Below, piece by piece: positions 63,661 through 64,000 of a stretch of 64,000 nt of DNA (positions within the stretch are counted from its first letter, which is position 1; each line of letters begins with the position of its first letter). The stretch spans positions 62,001 through 126,000 of the forward strand of contig JAVXUO010001712.1 of the NCBI GenBank assembly GCA_033065855.1, written 5' to 3'. This DNA is from Escallonia rubra. Lineage: Eukaryota > Streptophyta > Magnoliopsida > Escalloniales > Escalloniaceae. The notes beneath the pieces are model-generated. The model worked only from the letters and a program-made list of their open reading frames with translations, made no database searches and was not told the origin of the DNA. Both the position numbers and the translations under genes were made by a program.

Positions 63661-64000
63661 CTGAAGTGCAAATACAAAACAAAAGTGTCAAGGTTAATGC
63701 AGGAGAGTACAGTTCATAACAGATATAAGTGGCAAACTGGAAAACTATCGAAGAACAAAACTAAACTACCCAAGTATACCAGGGTGACGAGGGTGCATTG
63801 TGACGATTCCACGGTCCCCACGGCCCAAAGAAAGAAAGAAAGAAAGAACAGAAATTGGATAGATCCAACTAAAATGAAGCATGGATAGTCTTAAATACAG
63901 ACAGAATAAAGAACACAGAGGGTGAGCCTTAAAGCGTAAATGTGCTCCACCACAACCTGGAGTTCATGGTTTACAGAAACCTCTCCAAAAGAGTTGGGGT
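63661..64000 (-). other. SULTR4 intron running off the window
   Basis: Upstream intron of the transporter, with acceptor GCACTTCAG ending at 63661. It includes an (AAAG)n run near 63826-63847. No further coding exon is recognisable before the edge, so the N-terminal exons lie beyond 64000. Confidence 0.6.

Overview
The window reads as nuclear DNA of a dicot-type flowering plant. Host genes carry short GT-AG exons in AT-rich introns. They encode plant-specific families: a dehydroascorbate reductase, an OVATE-family protein, a SULTR4-type sulfate transporter and a small TIGR01589-type protein. Most of the remaining sequence is plant transposable elements plus (TA)n/(GT)n microsatellites. I cannot name the species.

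Layout. 1-2500: intergenic DNA with a Tourist-type MITE and the promoter of the first gene. 2501-7657 (+): a complete six-exon dehydroascorbate reductase gene (213 aa) with a 3.4-kb last intron. 8767-10133: a long-inverted-repeat (foldback, Mutator-like) element whose loop holds a captured host exon and intron. 10448-19061: a layered stack. It contains an old broken Copia retrotransposon, a MITE nested in it, a tandem duplication of its 3' end, and between the two copies the 3' half of a Mutator-like element with two convergent genes. 21108-22353: a non-autonomous Mutator-like element with a 9-bp target duplication. 23116-24152 (-): a small three-exon gene of the TIGR01589 family, assembled by eye. 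25260-31041: a broken Copia element with very similar LTRs. 31411-32540: a local tandem duplication. 33220-33897 (-): an intronless OVATE-family gene. 34330-34672: a nearly perfect hairpin MITE with a 10-bp target duplication. 34694-41541: a LINE-like retroposon with a 17-bp target duplication, split by a whole-looking Ty3/gypsy chromovirus (35146-40577). 41559-52739: gene-poor AT-rich DNA with microsatellites and one repeat-like block. 52740-64000 (-): the last 15 coding exons of a SULTR4-type transporter, whose 5' end lies beyond the window. One of its introns carries an antisense LINE, which is itself interrupted by a 358-bp piece of chloroplast ndhD.

The host genes do not form a pathway or cluster. 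They are unrelated single-copy-style genes separated by transposon deposits. I see no CRISPR array, rRNA or convincing tRNA gene. I found no clearly new biological system. The most unusual items are nested or chimeric structures: plastid DNA inside a LINE inside a transporter intron, a host exon and intron carried in a foldback element, and a duplication that appears to join a Mutator-free copy of a locus to a Mutator-bearing one.
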